Of a stretch of 64,000 nucleotides of DNA, positions 50,377 to 58,464 are shown one piece after another. Under the pieces are notes generated by a model. That model worked only from the letters and a program-made list of their open reading frames with translations. It did not search any database and was not told the DNA's origin. Where the stretch lies: contig NZ_FTPP01000002.1 in NCBI RefSeq assembly GCF_900156345.1, forward strand, positions 558,001 to 622,000. Reading direction: 5' to 3'. The position numbers and the translations under genes were made by a program. Each line of letters opens with the position of its first letter. Position 1 is the first letter of the stretch. The DNA comes from Pontibacter indicus. Its GTDB lineage: Bacteria > Bacteroidota > Bacteroidia > Cytophagales > Hymenobacteraceae.

Positions 50377-52611
50377 ATGCGCTACCTATTCTCCATTCTC
50401 TTTTTCCTGCTGCTTGTACCTGGAGTAATGGCGCAGGAGCCGCTTCGATTCAGCCAACGAGCCGATGTGCCGGTGATTGCCAACGGGGCCCTGTTGCAAA
50501 ACCCCTGGGGCGGCGGCCTGAACACATCACAATTCTCCACCATCGACCTGAACAAAGACGGCCGCGACGACCTGTTTGTCTTCGACCGCATGCTGCGCAA
50601 AGTCTATACCTACCTGGCCGTGCAGGAGGGAGGCCAATGGCGATACAGGTATGCGCCCGAGTACGAGGTGATGTTTCCGGCTGAGCTCGAAAACTGGGTG
50701 CTGCTGCGCGACTACAACTGCGATGGCCTGAAAGACATTTTCACCAGTACGCCCTTGGGTATACGCGTATACCGGCAGGAGGCCACAGGCAACAAATACC
50801 CCACTTTCGTGCTGGCCGAGGATGCCCTCTTTTACCGGAGCCGCAACGGGGTGAACAGCATCAACATGCAAATGAACATCTCTGACATCCCTGCCATTGT
50901 GGACATGGACGGCGATGGTGACCTGGATATCCTGCTTTCAGAATTCTCAGGTGGTTATACCCTGGAGTATTACCAGAACATGCAGGTAGAAGAGGGTAAG
51001 CCCTGTGGCTCGCTAGAGTTTGCGCTTGGCTCTGATTGGTGGGGGCAGATTACCGAGTGCCATGGCTGCAACAATTTCGGCTTTGGCATACAGTGCCGCA
51101 TGGCCGGTCCGCTGCATTCGGGCCACGACGGTTCTGCGCTGCTGGCCATCGACCTGGATGGCGACGGCGATAAAGATCTGCTGATGGGCAGCGTGGAGTG
51201 CGATAACCTGGTGAGGATGGAGAACGTGGGCACTAAGGCACAGGCCCGGATGGAAAGCTTCGAGGCGGTTTTTCCGGCAGGTGATCGTGCGGCCAATCTC
51301 AAGCTTTTCCCGGCGGCTTACTTTGAGGATGTCACCTTCGACGGTATACCGGACCTGCTTGTAGCGCCGAACAGCAACGAGAACATAGGTGACCTAGAGC
51401 TACAGCGCTCTGCCTGGCTTTACCGCAACACCGGCACTGCCAGCAAGCCGAACTTTGAGTTTGCGCAGGATAACTTTCTGCAAAGCCAGATGATTGACCT
51501 GGGCGAGAACGCCTACCCCGCCTTCGCGGACATTGACGGCGACGGCCTGCTCGACCTGCTGGTGGGTAACGGGCGGGCAAATCGCAATGGACGCTTTGTG
51601 GCAACGCTCAGCCTCTACCGCAACACCGGCACGCTGGCCGAACCCGCCTTCACGTTTGTCACAGACGACTACCTGAATCTGTCCAGCAAGGAAATGCTTT
51701 CGCTGAAACCATCTTTCTTCGACATCAACCAGGATGGGGTGCTGGATCTGGTGCTGACTTACAGAACACAGACGGGCTCAGAGCACCATGCTGGCGGCAT
51801 GACGCACATGGAGTATTTTGTAAACAACGCGAAAGCCGGTCAGCCTTATGCCTTCAACACGACCCGCTCGTTTCACCTGCACACCCTGGCCAATGGCGAT
51901 ACGCCTTACTTGTTTCGGGTGGATGGGCAGCGCGTGGAAATGCTGGTGGGGAGAGCCGGCGGCACCCTGGACTATTACCGCTCTGCCGGCAGCGGCTTTG
52001 AGTTGGTTAAGGAAAGCATCGGGGGCATCAAATTTGACTTCTTCCGTCGCAACCTGGCACCCGTTGTGGTGGACATAGACGGCAATTTCAAGCTCGACCT
52101 GCTCACTGTAGACGATAGCGGCGCGCTGCGCATTTACAACGATTTTCTGGACAAGCTGGACGGCGACTTTACGGAAACAACCGAGGTGCTGGAAAACGAG
52201 CTGACAGGCGAGGCGCAGACTTCCCGCTTTGGTCGCGGACTAGGCCTGACGGTGGCCGAACTGAGCGGACCCTATCAGCTATACCTGGCTGTTGGCACAC
52301 AGGGCGGCGGCCTATACCTGCTGCAGCAAACGGGCGGCCACTACGGCAACCCAAATGACAGGAGCGGTGCGCTGGAACTGAAGGTATACCCGAATCCGGT
52401 GGCAGGCAAGCAAGAGCCCGTGCAGGTTCAGGCAAGCGAGGCAGTCTCGATTGTGCTCCACGACATGATCGGCCGCAAGGTTTACGACGGAGCCGAAAGC
52501 TTCAACCGCCGCCATACCTTAGATGTGAGCAGCTTGAAAGCGGGCGTATACCTGCTGCGCGCCACCTCCCGCGACGGCCGCCACGAAACACGCCGACTGG
52601 TCGTACACTGA
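50377..52611 (+). CDS. Secreted FG-GAP/VCBS-repeat protein with T9SS sorting domain
   Basis: A 744-residue exported protein: signal peptide (MRYLFSILFFLLLVPGVMAQ), then repeated calcium-binding FG-GAP/VCBS units with DxDxDGxxD loops (DLNKDGRDDLFVFD, DMDGDGDLDILLSE, DLDGDGDKDLLMG, DIDGDGLLDLLVG, DINQDGVLDLVLT, DIDGNFKLDLLTVD) that would form a beta-propeller, and a C-terminal type A sorting domain (LKVYPNPVAGKQ ... SLKAGVYLLRATSRDG). It is delivered to the surface by the type IX system. The start is the ATG at 50377 rather than TTG 50359. Confidence 0.9.
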   Translation: MRYLFSILFFLLLVPGVMAQEPLRFSQRADVPVIANGALLQNPWGGGLNTSQFSTIDLNKDGRDDLFVFDRMLRKVYTYLAVQEGGQWRYRYAPEYEVMFPAELENWVLLRDYNCDGLKDIFTSTPLGIRVYRQEATGNKYPTFVLAEDALFYRSRNGVNSINMQMNISDIPAIVDMDGDGDLDILLSEFSGGYTLEYYQNMQVEEGKPCGSLEFALGSDWWGQITECHGCNNFGFGIQCRMAGPLHSGHDGSALLAIDLDGDGDKDLLMGSVECDNLVRMENVGTKAQARMESFEAVFPAGDRAANLKLFPAAYFEDVTFDGIPDLLVAPNSNENIGDLELQRSAWLYRNTGTASKPNFEFAQDNFLQSQMIDLGENAYPAFADIDGDGLLDLLVGNGRANRNGRFVATLSLYRNTGTLAEPAFTFVTDDYLNLSSKEMLSLKPSFFDINQDGVLDLVLTYRTQTGSEHHAGGMTHMEYFVNNAKAGQPYAFNTTRSFHLHTLANGDTPYLFRVDGQRVEMLVGRAGGTLDYYRSAGSGFELVKESIGGIKFDFFRRNLAPVVVDIDGNFKLDLLTVDDSGALRIYNDFLDKLDGDFTETTEVLENELTGEAQTSRFGRGLGLTVAELSGPYQLYLAVGTQGGGLYLLQQTGGHYGNPNDRSGALELKVYPNPVAGKQEPVQVQASEAVSIVLHDMIGRKVYDGAESFNRRHTLDVSSLKAGVYLLRATSRDGRHETRRLVVH

Positions 52612-52988
52612 TGCAGGCTTTTCTACTGATAGATCTTTCGGAGGAGATTGCTTTTGAGAAGCCCATCCTGAAAATGGTGCGCCAGCACGCGCCGGCTATA
52701 CCTGTTTTCGACATTGATGCCCGGTCTGATGCTACCTTGCAACAGTACGCGGTGCGTCTGCTGCAGGAGAATCCGGAAACAGTGGTCTGTGTAAAGAGTG
52801 GGGCAGGAGACCTGAACCGGCTGCTACCGTTGCTCGAAGAGTTGCTTTTGCCACAACCACAACGTCATATCCTGCTTATCGGTGAGCATCCCCGCTTCCT
52901 GCGTATGCTGCAGGCCCGACCAGGTATAGCCTATACCTTGCTGGCTAACGAAGAAGCGCTGCGCCAGTTCCTGACTAAATCAGTTTAG
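52611..52988 (+). CDS. Hypothetical cytosolic protein, 125 aa
   Basis: Its ATG shares one base with the TGA of the T9SS protein gene, so the two are translationally linked. The sequence alternates strands and helices (FLLIDLSEEIAFEKPILKMV, ETVVCVKSGAGDLNRLLPLL, QRHILLIGEHPRFLRML), a Rossmann-like pattern with no recognised motif or Cys pair. No signal peptide. Its 3' end overlaps the convergent amidase gene by 9 bases. Function unknown. Confidence 0.6.
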   Translation: MQAFLLIDLSEEIAFEKPILKMVRQHAPAIPVFDIDARSDATLQQYAVRLLQENPETVVCVKSGAGDLNRLLPLLEELLLPQPQRHILLIGEHPRFLRMLQARPGIAYTLLANEEALRQFLTKSV

Positions 52989-53753
52989 CGTAAAAACATC
53001 TGCATCAAGGTGGGCCGGGAAAGCCTCCCGGAAATCCGTCAGCTCCTGTTTGCTCAGCGTGAGGGTGTGTATACCTTCCGCTTCGGAGGTCTCGAGCAGT
53101 TTATACCCTTTAGGGTGGATGATGGCCGAGCCGCCGGTATAGGGGTGGCCGTTGCCGTCAGTACCAACGCGGTTCACGCCCACCACATAGCTCAGGTTCT
53201 CGATGGCGCGGGCCTGCAATAGTGTGCTCCAGGCGTTGGCACGGGGCTTCGGCCAGTTGGCCACGTAAAGCAGCAGATCGTATTGACCGCCCACGTTGCG
53301 GCTCCACACCGGGAAGCGCAGGTCGTAACATACCAGCGGGCAGACGCTCCAGCCCTTTAGCTCGACCAGCAGCTTTTCTTTGCCCGGGGTATAACTGTGG
53401 TGCTCCTTTGCCATCCGAAAGAGGTGACGTTTATCGTAGTGCTCGTAAGTGCCGTCGGGGCGCACCCAATACAGTCTGTTATAAAATTGCTCGCCTTCCT
53501 TCACCATCACGCTGCCGGTCAGCACGGCGCTATACCTGGCTGCTTCCTCCTTCATCCACTGCAGGGTAGGGCCATCCGCGTTTTCTGCCAATCCGGCTGC
53601 ATCCATACTAAAGCCCGTCGTGAACATTTCCGGAAGCACGATCAGGTCAGTCGTGGGTGCTGTAGCCGCTAGTTTTTCGGAGAACATCTTCCGGTTAGCG
53701 GAGGCGTCCTGCCAGTGTAGTGCGGTTTGGATGATGGTGATGCGGAGGTCCAT
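52980..53753 (-). CDS. Omega-amidase (nitrilase family, YafV-like)
   Basis: A 257-residue nitrilase-superfamily hydrolase with the complete triad: Glu42 (VLPEMF), Lys108 (YDKRHLF) and Cys142 (VCYDLRFP). The closest group is YafV/Nit2, which hydrolyses 2-oxoglutaramate and 2-oxosuccinamate. The aminotransferase gene directly upstream on the same strand belongs to the group that forms these keto-amides from glutamine, so the two genes form a glutamine transaminase/omega-amidase or methionine-salvage pair. Confidence 0.88.
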   Translation of the reverse strand: MDLRITIIQTALHWQDASANRKMFSEKLAATAPTTDLIVLPEMFTTGFSMDAAGLAENADGPTLQWMKEEAARYSAVLTGSVMVKEGEQFYNRLYWVRPDGTYEHYDKRHLFRMAKEHHSYTPGKEKLLVELKGWSVCPLVCYDLRFPVWSRNVGGQYDLLLYVANWPKPRANAWSTLLQARAIENLSYVVGVNRVGTDGNGHPYTGGSAIIHPKGYKLLETSEAEGIHTLTLSKQELTDFREAFPAHLDADVFTLN

Positions 53754-53760
53754 TTTTAAA

Positions 53761-53870
53761 GAGTAATGAATAGAGAAGAATGAGTAATGAATAATGAGTA
53801 GTGATTAATGATTAAAACAATCAACAATCAACAATCAACAATCAACAATCAACAATCAACAATCAACAAT
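53761..53870. repeat. 7-base tandem array and degenerate word repeat
   Basis: CAATCAA is repeated seven times without error from 53818 to 53866 and ends CAAT against the stop codon of the aminotransferase gene (TTA at 53870-53872 on plus). The left part (53761-53816) is a degenerate GAGTAATGAAT/TGATTAATG repeat like that at 8840. Confidence 0.9.
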
Positions 53871-55018
53871 TACAGCCCTACCAACCGCTCCGCTGCCTGC
53901 CTTAGCGTTTCCTCACTTTTGGCGAAGCAGAAGCGGAGGTAGTGGTGGTCGGTTTTGTTGTGGTAGAAGGCGGAGACAGGTACGGAGGCGACGCCGATTT
54001 CCAGGGTCAGGCGTTTGGCGAAATCCAGGTCGTGCTCGGTGGAGATTTTATCGTACTTCAGCAGCTGAAAATAAGTGCCTGCCGAAGGGACAAGCTCAAA
54101 CCGCGATGGACGCACCAGCTCGCAGAACAGGTCGCGCTTGGCCTGGTAAAAGTCGGGGAGGGAGCGGTAGTGGGCTTCGTTGTCCATGTAGTCGGCAATG
54201 GCCAGCTGCAGGGGGGTAACCGAGCAGAAGGTGATGAACTGGTGCATCTTGCGCAGCTCAGCCGTTAGCGCAGGAGGGGCCACCACATAGCCGATCTTCC
54301 AGCCGGTAGTATGGTAGGTTTTCCCGAATGACGAGATGACGAAAGTCCGCTGCCGAAGACCCTCGATTTGCAGGGCGCTCACGTGCTCCTTGCCATCAAA
54401 CACCATGTGCTCGTATACCTCGTCGCTCAAAATCAGGATGTCGGAACCGTCGGTCAGGCTGGCCAGCTTTTCCAGGTCTTCGCGCGGAATCACGGCGCCG
54501 GTCGGGTTATGTGGCGTGTTGATGATAATCAGGCGGGTACGGCTCGAGATGTTCTTCTTCAGCAAATTCCAGTCGATGCTGAAGTCAGGTATAGCCAAGG
54601 GTACGTAGATCGGGATGCCGCCCGCCAGGCGTATGGCAGGCGCGTAGCTGTCGTAGCAGGGCTCCAGCACCACTACTTCGTCGCCGGGTTTCACCACAGC
54701 CGTGATGGCGGCAAACAGTGCCTCCGTAGCGCCTGTCGTGACCGTTACCTCCTGGTCCTGGTCCGGACGGTAGCCGTATACCTTCTCCGTCTTTTCGCTG
54801 ATCTTGTGGCGCAGCGCCGGCATGCCGGGCATCGGGGCGTACTGGTTATAGCCCTCCTGCATATACTTCGTCACCAGCGCAATCAGTTCATCCGGGCAGT
54901 TGAAATCAGGGAAGCCCTGCGACAGGTTAATAGCGCCGTGCTCGTTGGCCATCGCCGACATCACTGCGAAAATACTGGTGCCAACATCGGGTAGTTTGCT
55001 GCTTGGGTAGTTGATCAT
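53870..55018 (-). CDS. Methionine/glutamine-type aminotransferase (YbdL group)
   Basis: A 382-residue fold-type I PLP enzyme: NLSQGFPDFNCPDEL, TTGATEALFAAI, NTPHNPTGAVI, the PLP lysine Lys233 in SSFGKTYHTTGWKIGYV, and the C-terminal Arg region LRFCFAKSEETL. This is the KAT/GTK/YbdL branch that transaminates methionine or glutamine with keto-acids. Together with the omega-amidase behind it, the likely role is irreversible transamination, for example return of 4-methylthio-2-oxobutyrate to methionine. The gap between the two genes is filled by the 7-base tandem array. Confidence 0.88.
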   Translation of the reverse strand: MINYPSSKLPDVGTSIFAVMSAMANEHGAINLSQGFPDFNCPDELIALVTKYMQEGYNQYAPMPGMPALRHKISEKTEKVYGYRPDQDQEVTVTTGATEALFAAITAVVKPGDEVVVLEPCYDSYAPAIRLAGGIPIYVPLAIPDFSIDWNLLKKNISSRTRLIIINTPHNPTGAVIPREDLEKLASLTDGSDILILSDEVYEHMVFDGKEHVSALQIEGLRQRTFVISSFGKTYHTTGWKIGYVVAPPALTAELRKMHQFITFCSVTPLQLAIADYMDNEAHYRSLPDFYQAKRDLFCELVRPSRFELVPSAGTYFQLLKYDKISTEHDLDFAKRLTLEIGVASVPVSAFYHNKTDHHYLRFCFAKSEETLRQAAERLVGL

Positions 55019-55076
55019 AGGGAGGGTTTTTACCGATGAACGAAGATAGAAGTTAAAGGCAATATTCCAAGTATAT

Positions 55077-55661
55077 TTAGCCCAGGGCCGCTGCCACGAG
55101 CTGCTTTAGAACAGGTATAGCTTCCTGCTCAAACCAGGGATTTCGCCGCAGCCAGAACTGGTTGCGCGGAGAAGGGTGGGGCAGTGGCATGTAGGCAGGC
55201 AGGAAGTCTGCCCAGTTTGTTACGGTTTCGGTAAGCGTAGGTCTGGCCCTTTCACCTAAAAAGTAGTCCTGTGCATACTTGCCTACCAGCAGTGTGAGCT
55301 GGATATTGGGAAGCAAGGGCAACAGTTGTCGATGCCAGTGTTGGGCACACTCAGGGCGGGGCGGCAGATCCCCGCTTTTGCCCTTGCCGGGGTAGCAGAA
55401 GCCCATCGGGATGATAGCCACCTGCTGCTCGTCATAAAACACCTCGGGCGCTATGCCCATCCACTGCCGGAGGCGCTTGCCGCTCTGGTCGTCCCAGGGA
55501 ATGCCGCTGGCGTGCACCTTGGTGCCGGGCGCCTGTCCCACGATCAGCAGCCGGGCGGAAGGGGCGGCCCGCAGCACAGGCCGGGGACCGTGCGGCAGGT
55601 GTTCGGCACAGAGGCGACAGGCGCGCACCTGTTCGAGTAAGCTGTCGAGCGTCGTGTTCAT
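55077..55661 (-). CDS. Uracil-DNA glycosylase superfamily protein
   Basis: A 194-residue protein of the UDG fold: LLIVGQAPGTKVHASGIPWD (motif with GQAPG) near residues 38-57, GKRLRQWMG, IPMGFCYPGKGKSGDLPPR and the C-terminal HPSPRN loop. It has an N-terminal CRLC pair, but the further cysteines that hold the 4Fe-4S cluster of families 4 and 5 are not in the usual places. It belongs to a bacterial subgroup whose DNA glycosylase activity is unproven. Start ATG 55661; stand-alone gene. Confidence 0.8.
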   Translation of the reverse strand: MNTTLDSLLEQVRACRLCAEHLPHGPRPVLRAAPSARLLIVGQAPGTKVHASGIPWDDQSGKRLRQWMGIAPEVFYDEQQVAIIPMGFCYPGKGKSGDLPPRPECAQHWHRQLLPLLPNIQLTLLVGKYAQDYFLGERARPTLTETVTNWADFLPAYMPLPHPSPRNQFWLRRNPWFEQEAIPVLKQLVAAALG

Positions 55662-55722
55662 AAGGTACGAAGGTACGGCGATCTGCTAACAAAATGCGTT
55701 TTATCCTGTATACTCAGGTTAT

Positions 55723-56310
55723 ATGCAGCGAAGCTTACCCGTACTTTTCCTGTTGATCATCCTGCTCCTCTTTTCCGGTGTGAGCCGGGCGCAGGAGCAG
55801 CCTATCTATAAAAATGCCTTCACCGTGAAGTTCTTTGGCCTGTCGATGCACCTGCGCCAGACGCCTTACCCGGAACTGTTCAAAAACAGGCTCGACCGAA
55901 AAGGTATAGCCGTGCTCAATTTTGGAGGCATCGTGGGCTACGACCGCTTTGTGGTGCGCGACGTCATCAGTGTGCGGGTAGAGCAGGGGCTGTATTCCGA
56001 CTGCGCCTCTTCGCTGGCGGGTTTCACGCACCTGGGCTGGCGCGGGCAGATCTTCAGGACAGGGCGGCACTCGCTCAACGGCGGTTTCGGGCCCACCCTG
56101 GTCTACCGCCGCGACTGGAACCGGCTGCCGGGCTACGAAGACGACGGCTACTTCAGCCGCAGCGGCGACTGGCAGTACAAGTTCTATTGGTACGGCGGCG
56201 AGTTTGAGTATAATTACCAGCTAAAGGGACAGTACGATCTGTCGCTCAACCTGGTGCCCGGCATACCGGAACTGGTGTCGTTCGGGGCAGGGTTCAGGAA
56301 GCGTTTTTAA
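55723..56310 (+). CDS. Exported protein, probable small outer membrane barrel
   Basis: A 195-residue protein with signal peptide (MQRSLPVLFLLIILLLFSGV ... SRAQ) and alternating aromatic strands (FTVKFFGLSMHLRQTPYPEL, GHRSLNGGFGPTLVYRRDW-like and WYGGEFEYNYQLKGQYDLSL) ending in RKRF with a terminal Phe, as in outer membrane barrels. No specific family is recognised. Divergent from the UDG-fold gene, convergent with the charged protein gene at 56325. Confidence 0.65.
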   Translation: MQRSLPVLFLLIILLLFSGVSRAQEQPIYKNAFTVKFFGLSMHLRQTPYPELFKNRLDRKGIAVLNFGGIVGYDRFVVRDVISVRVEQGLYSDCASSLAGFTHLGWRGQIFRTGRHSLNGGFGPTLVYRRDWNRLPGYEDDGYFSRSGDWQYKFYWYGGEFEYNYQLKGQYDLSLNLVPGIPELVSFGAGFRKRF

Positions 56311-56324
56311 ATAGGTTGGCACTT

Positions 56325-56768
56325 TTACCAGCCGCGTTCTTCCCAGTCCTCGTCGGGGCGGCTCTGGTGTCGGCGGCGCTGCTCGCGCAGCGGAGGGAGT
56401 TGGTCCTGCTGTTGCCATCTGTCGCGGGCATGCTGGTTTTGCGGGCTATATTGTCCGCCATCGTCGCGCCAGTTACGGTGCTCGTGCCTTCTGTAAGGCG
56501 TGTGGTGATCGTCTGAGAAACCGTGCAGGTGGCGGTTTATGTTCTCGTGCTGCCGATAATCACTTTGCCGCTGCTGGTACTCGTGCCGCTCGCGTTCCGC
56601 GCGCGCGCGCATCTCCTGTTCATAACGCCTTCTTTCCTGATCATGCATAAAGGGCGTTGGTTCATCCCAGCGGCTGCGAAAGTTCTGCTGCTCTGTTTCG
56701 TGGTGTGGATGCGGACGGCCCGTGCGTCCGTGCCGCTCATGGTGTCTTCTTTCTTCCTCGTGATGCAT
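56325..56768 (-). CDS. Highly charged, His/Arg-rich disordered protein, 147 aa
   Basis: The protein lacks any hydrophobic core: His, Arg, Glu, Gln and Asp make up most of it (MHHEEERRHHERHGRTGRPH ... NINRHLHGFSDDHHTPYRR ... REQRRRHQSRPDEDW). Predicted to be intrinsically disordered; possible roles are metal or nucleic-acid binding or desiccation protection, all inferred. It resembles the Arg/Tyr-rich protein encoded upstream at 57004. The opposite strand is also open, but with Val/Leu-rich shadow sequence. Confidence 0.6.
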   Translation of the reverse strand: MHHEEERRHHERHGRTGRPHPHHETEQQNFRSRWDEPTPFMHDQERRRYEQEMRARAERERHEYQQRQSDYRQHENINRHLHGFSDDHHTPYRRHEHRNWRDDGGQYSPQNQHARDRWQQQDQLPPLREQRRRHQSRPDEDWEERGW

Positions 56769-56930
56769 GTCTTTTCTATTTAATTCCTGAGATATCTAAC
56801 ATAAAGCACCGGTGACAAGACTGACTGTAACTGAAAACGCTTACGGCCAGACAGGTCACAGTACCGGATTTTTATGTACGGGCACGCGGGCCCGATGTTT
56901 ATCAGCGCTCGGAACGCGCATAAAAAAAGG

Positions 56931-56958
56931 CAGCCCGCCGGTGACGGGGGCTGCCTTC
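56931..56958 (-). terminator. Terminator after the Arg/Tyr-rich protein gene
   Basis: AAGGCAGCCC and GGGCTGCCTT pair with a bulged GC-rich top; on the minus strand a T run follows (A run at 56932-56938). Confidence 0.75.
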
Positions 56959-57003
56959 ATACTAATCTACTACCAAAGTAACCTAATCTGTCTGCTATAC
57001 GCA

Positions 57004-57837
57004 TTAGCGGCGGTTGCGTTGGTTTCTGTCAGCATCTTTGTAATAATCATCGCGGCCGGAGTCTGTTTCATCGGCCCAGAGCGGCCCACCTTCGTAGCCA
57101 CGGTCAAAATTGCGGTCGCGGAACGACTCACCGCTGTAACGGTGGCGGCTGCTCAGTTGCTCGGCCCGTCGGTCTGAGTCGTATTGGTGGCGAGGCCGGT
57201 ATTCCGGGTCATCGGAGTGCATGATGTCGTTCCAGGTGTCGCGTACGCGCTCAAAGAAGCCGCGCTTGTCGTTATCATTGGTTTCAGGGCCTACGTGACG
57301 GGAGTAGCGGCCTTCGGTATACCAGTTGTGCGAGCCGCTGCCGTAGCGGTAGTCGGTCTCTTTGTAGCGGCTGCGGGTGCCGGGGCCTTCGCGCCACAAA
57401 CTGTCCTGCGAGGTTGGAGGCTCGTTGTAGTTGCCTGGCTGTGACCCGCTGCCCATCTGCTGGCCGTAAGGGCGCTGACTGCCGCTTTCCTGGCCTCTAT
57501 AGCCGTGGTTCAGGTACTGGCTCTCGTTGCGGTAGGGGCTTTCGCGGCGGCTGCCGTAGTGGCCGGTTTGGTAAGAGTCGCGGTCGCTCTGGTATGAGCC
57601 TGGCCTGTTGCCTGTGTACTGGCCGCCCCCGGTCTGCCGGTTGCGGTCCTGTGCTCCGCGCGGGCTGGGGCCGGTATGGAAGAAGTTGCGCTCATCCCAT
57701 TTCTTTTCGCTCGTGTTCTGACCTCGGTAGGTATAGCGCTGCGGGTGACCTTGTTCTCTGTCTTTGTTGTATAGCTCGCGGCCGATGCGCTGGTTGTAGT
57801 CGCCCGGCTTGTCGTGGTGTTCTGCGTCGTTTCTCAT
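57004..57837 (-). CDS. Disordered Arg/Tyr/Gly-rich protein, 277 aa
   Basis: No membrane helix or globular domain is apparent. The sequence is rich in Arg, Tyr, Gly, Asp, Gln and Ser, with short motifs of RYSGESFRDRNFDRGYEGG and SYQSDRDSYQTGHYGSRRES type. One more ordered amphipathic segment near residue 190 reads GFFERVRDTWNDIMHSDD. Such proteins are known from stress-exposed bacteria and may bind DNA or RNA or form condensates, but nothing here proves it. It has its own terminator, and the smaller charged gene lies downstream on the same strand. Confidence 0.65.
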   Translation of the reverse strand: MRNDAEHHDKPGDYNQRIGRELYNKDREQGHPQRYTYRGQNTSEKKWDERNFFHTGPSPRGAQDRNRQTGGGQYTGNRPGSYQSDRDSYQTGHYGSRRESPYRNESQYLNHGYRGQESGSQRPYGQQMGSGSQPGNYNEPPTSQDSLWREGPGTRSRYKETDYRYGSGSHNWYTEGRYSRHVGPETNDNDKRGFFERVRDTWNDIMHSDDPEYRPRHQYDSDRRAEQLSSRHRYSGESFRDRNFDRGYEGGPLWADETDSGRDDYYKDADRNQRNRR

Positions 57838-57940
57838 GATTTTATTTGTTAAATAATAGATGCCCTGTTCTTGCGCCGTTTAAACGGTGGCGCTATTTTT
57901 TACGGCTTACGGGGGCTATTGTTGGCACAGGCTCAGGTAT

Positions 57941-57972
57941 AAAAAAAGAGGCGCCCCTTGTGAGGGCGCCTC
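57941..57972 (-). terminator. Terminator of the receiver gene
   Basis: GAGGCGCCC and GGGCGCCTC pair around a 7-base loop (57948-57972); the minus-strand T run is 57941-57947. Confidence 0.85.
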
Positions 57973-57993
57973 CTGAACTATAAAATGGGTGCT

Positions 57994-58401
57994 TTAAAAA
58001 TAAGTTTCCATGATCTCGCGCACATCGGCCTCCGCCAGCGGCTTGGAGTAGTGCTTGCGCACCTCCGGGTATTTTTTGAGTCGCTCCAAGTCGTAGAAGC
58101 TGGCCGAAGAGGTGAGCATCAGCATGACGGTTCGCAGCTTTTTATCCTCCTCAAAGCGCTGGTACTCGTCCAGAAACTCAAAGCCATCCATCACTGACAT
58201 TTTGATGTCAACAAAGATCAGGTCCGGCTTCGGGTAGTTCTCCTCGCCGTTGAAGGCTCTGTTCAGGTAGTCGAGCGCTTCCTCCCCATTGGTTACCACC
58301 CTGATGTCCGAAGCCGCCTCCATGCGGGAGAGCAGGCGCTGGTTCAGGTAATTGGTTGTATCATCGTCGTCTATCAGCAGGATAGTCTTTACAGATTTCA
58401 T
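57994..58401 (-). CDS. Single-domain response regulator (receiver only)
   Basis: A 135-residue CheY-like receiver: acidic cluster Asp11-Asp14, phospho-acceptor Asp65 (LIFVDIKMS), Thr/Ser in LMLTSSA and Lys120 (HYSKPLAE). No output domain. It lies directly downstream of a PAS-only protein on the same strand (63-base gap), and the two may act with a kinase encoded elsewhere. Confidence 0.92.
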   Translation of the reverse strand: MKSVKTILLIDDDDTTNYLNQRLLSRMEAASDIRVVTNGEEALDYLNRAFNGEENYPKPDLIFVDIKMSVMDGFEFLDEYQRFEEDKKLRTVMLMLTSSASFYDLERLKKYPEVRKHYSKPLAEADVREIMETYF

Positions 58402-58464
58402 AGTCGGTATTTTGTGTTCTTTTACAAATTATGACCTTTTTTGTTCTAAACAAAGTTAAAAAAC

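Noticed and set aside
53818-53870. CRISPR array
   Set aside because: The repeated unit is 7 bases with no spacers, so it is a simple tandem repeat; no cas genes are in the window.
56316-56783. Plus-strand frames opposite the His/Arg-rich protein
   Set aside because: They are Val/Leu-rich mirror images of the charged protein and have no proper start; the minus strand is preferred though not certain.
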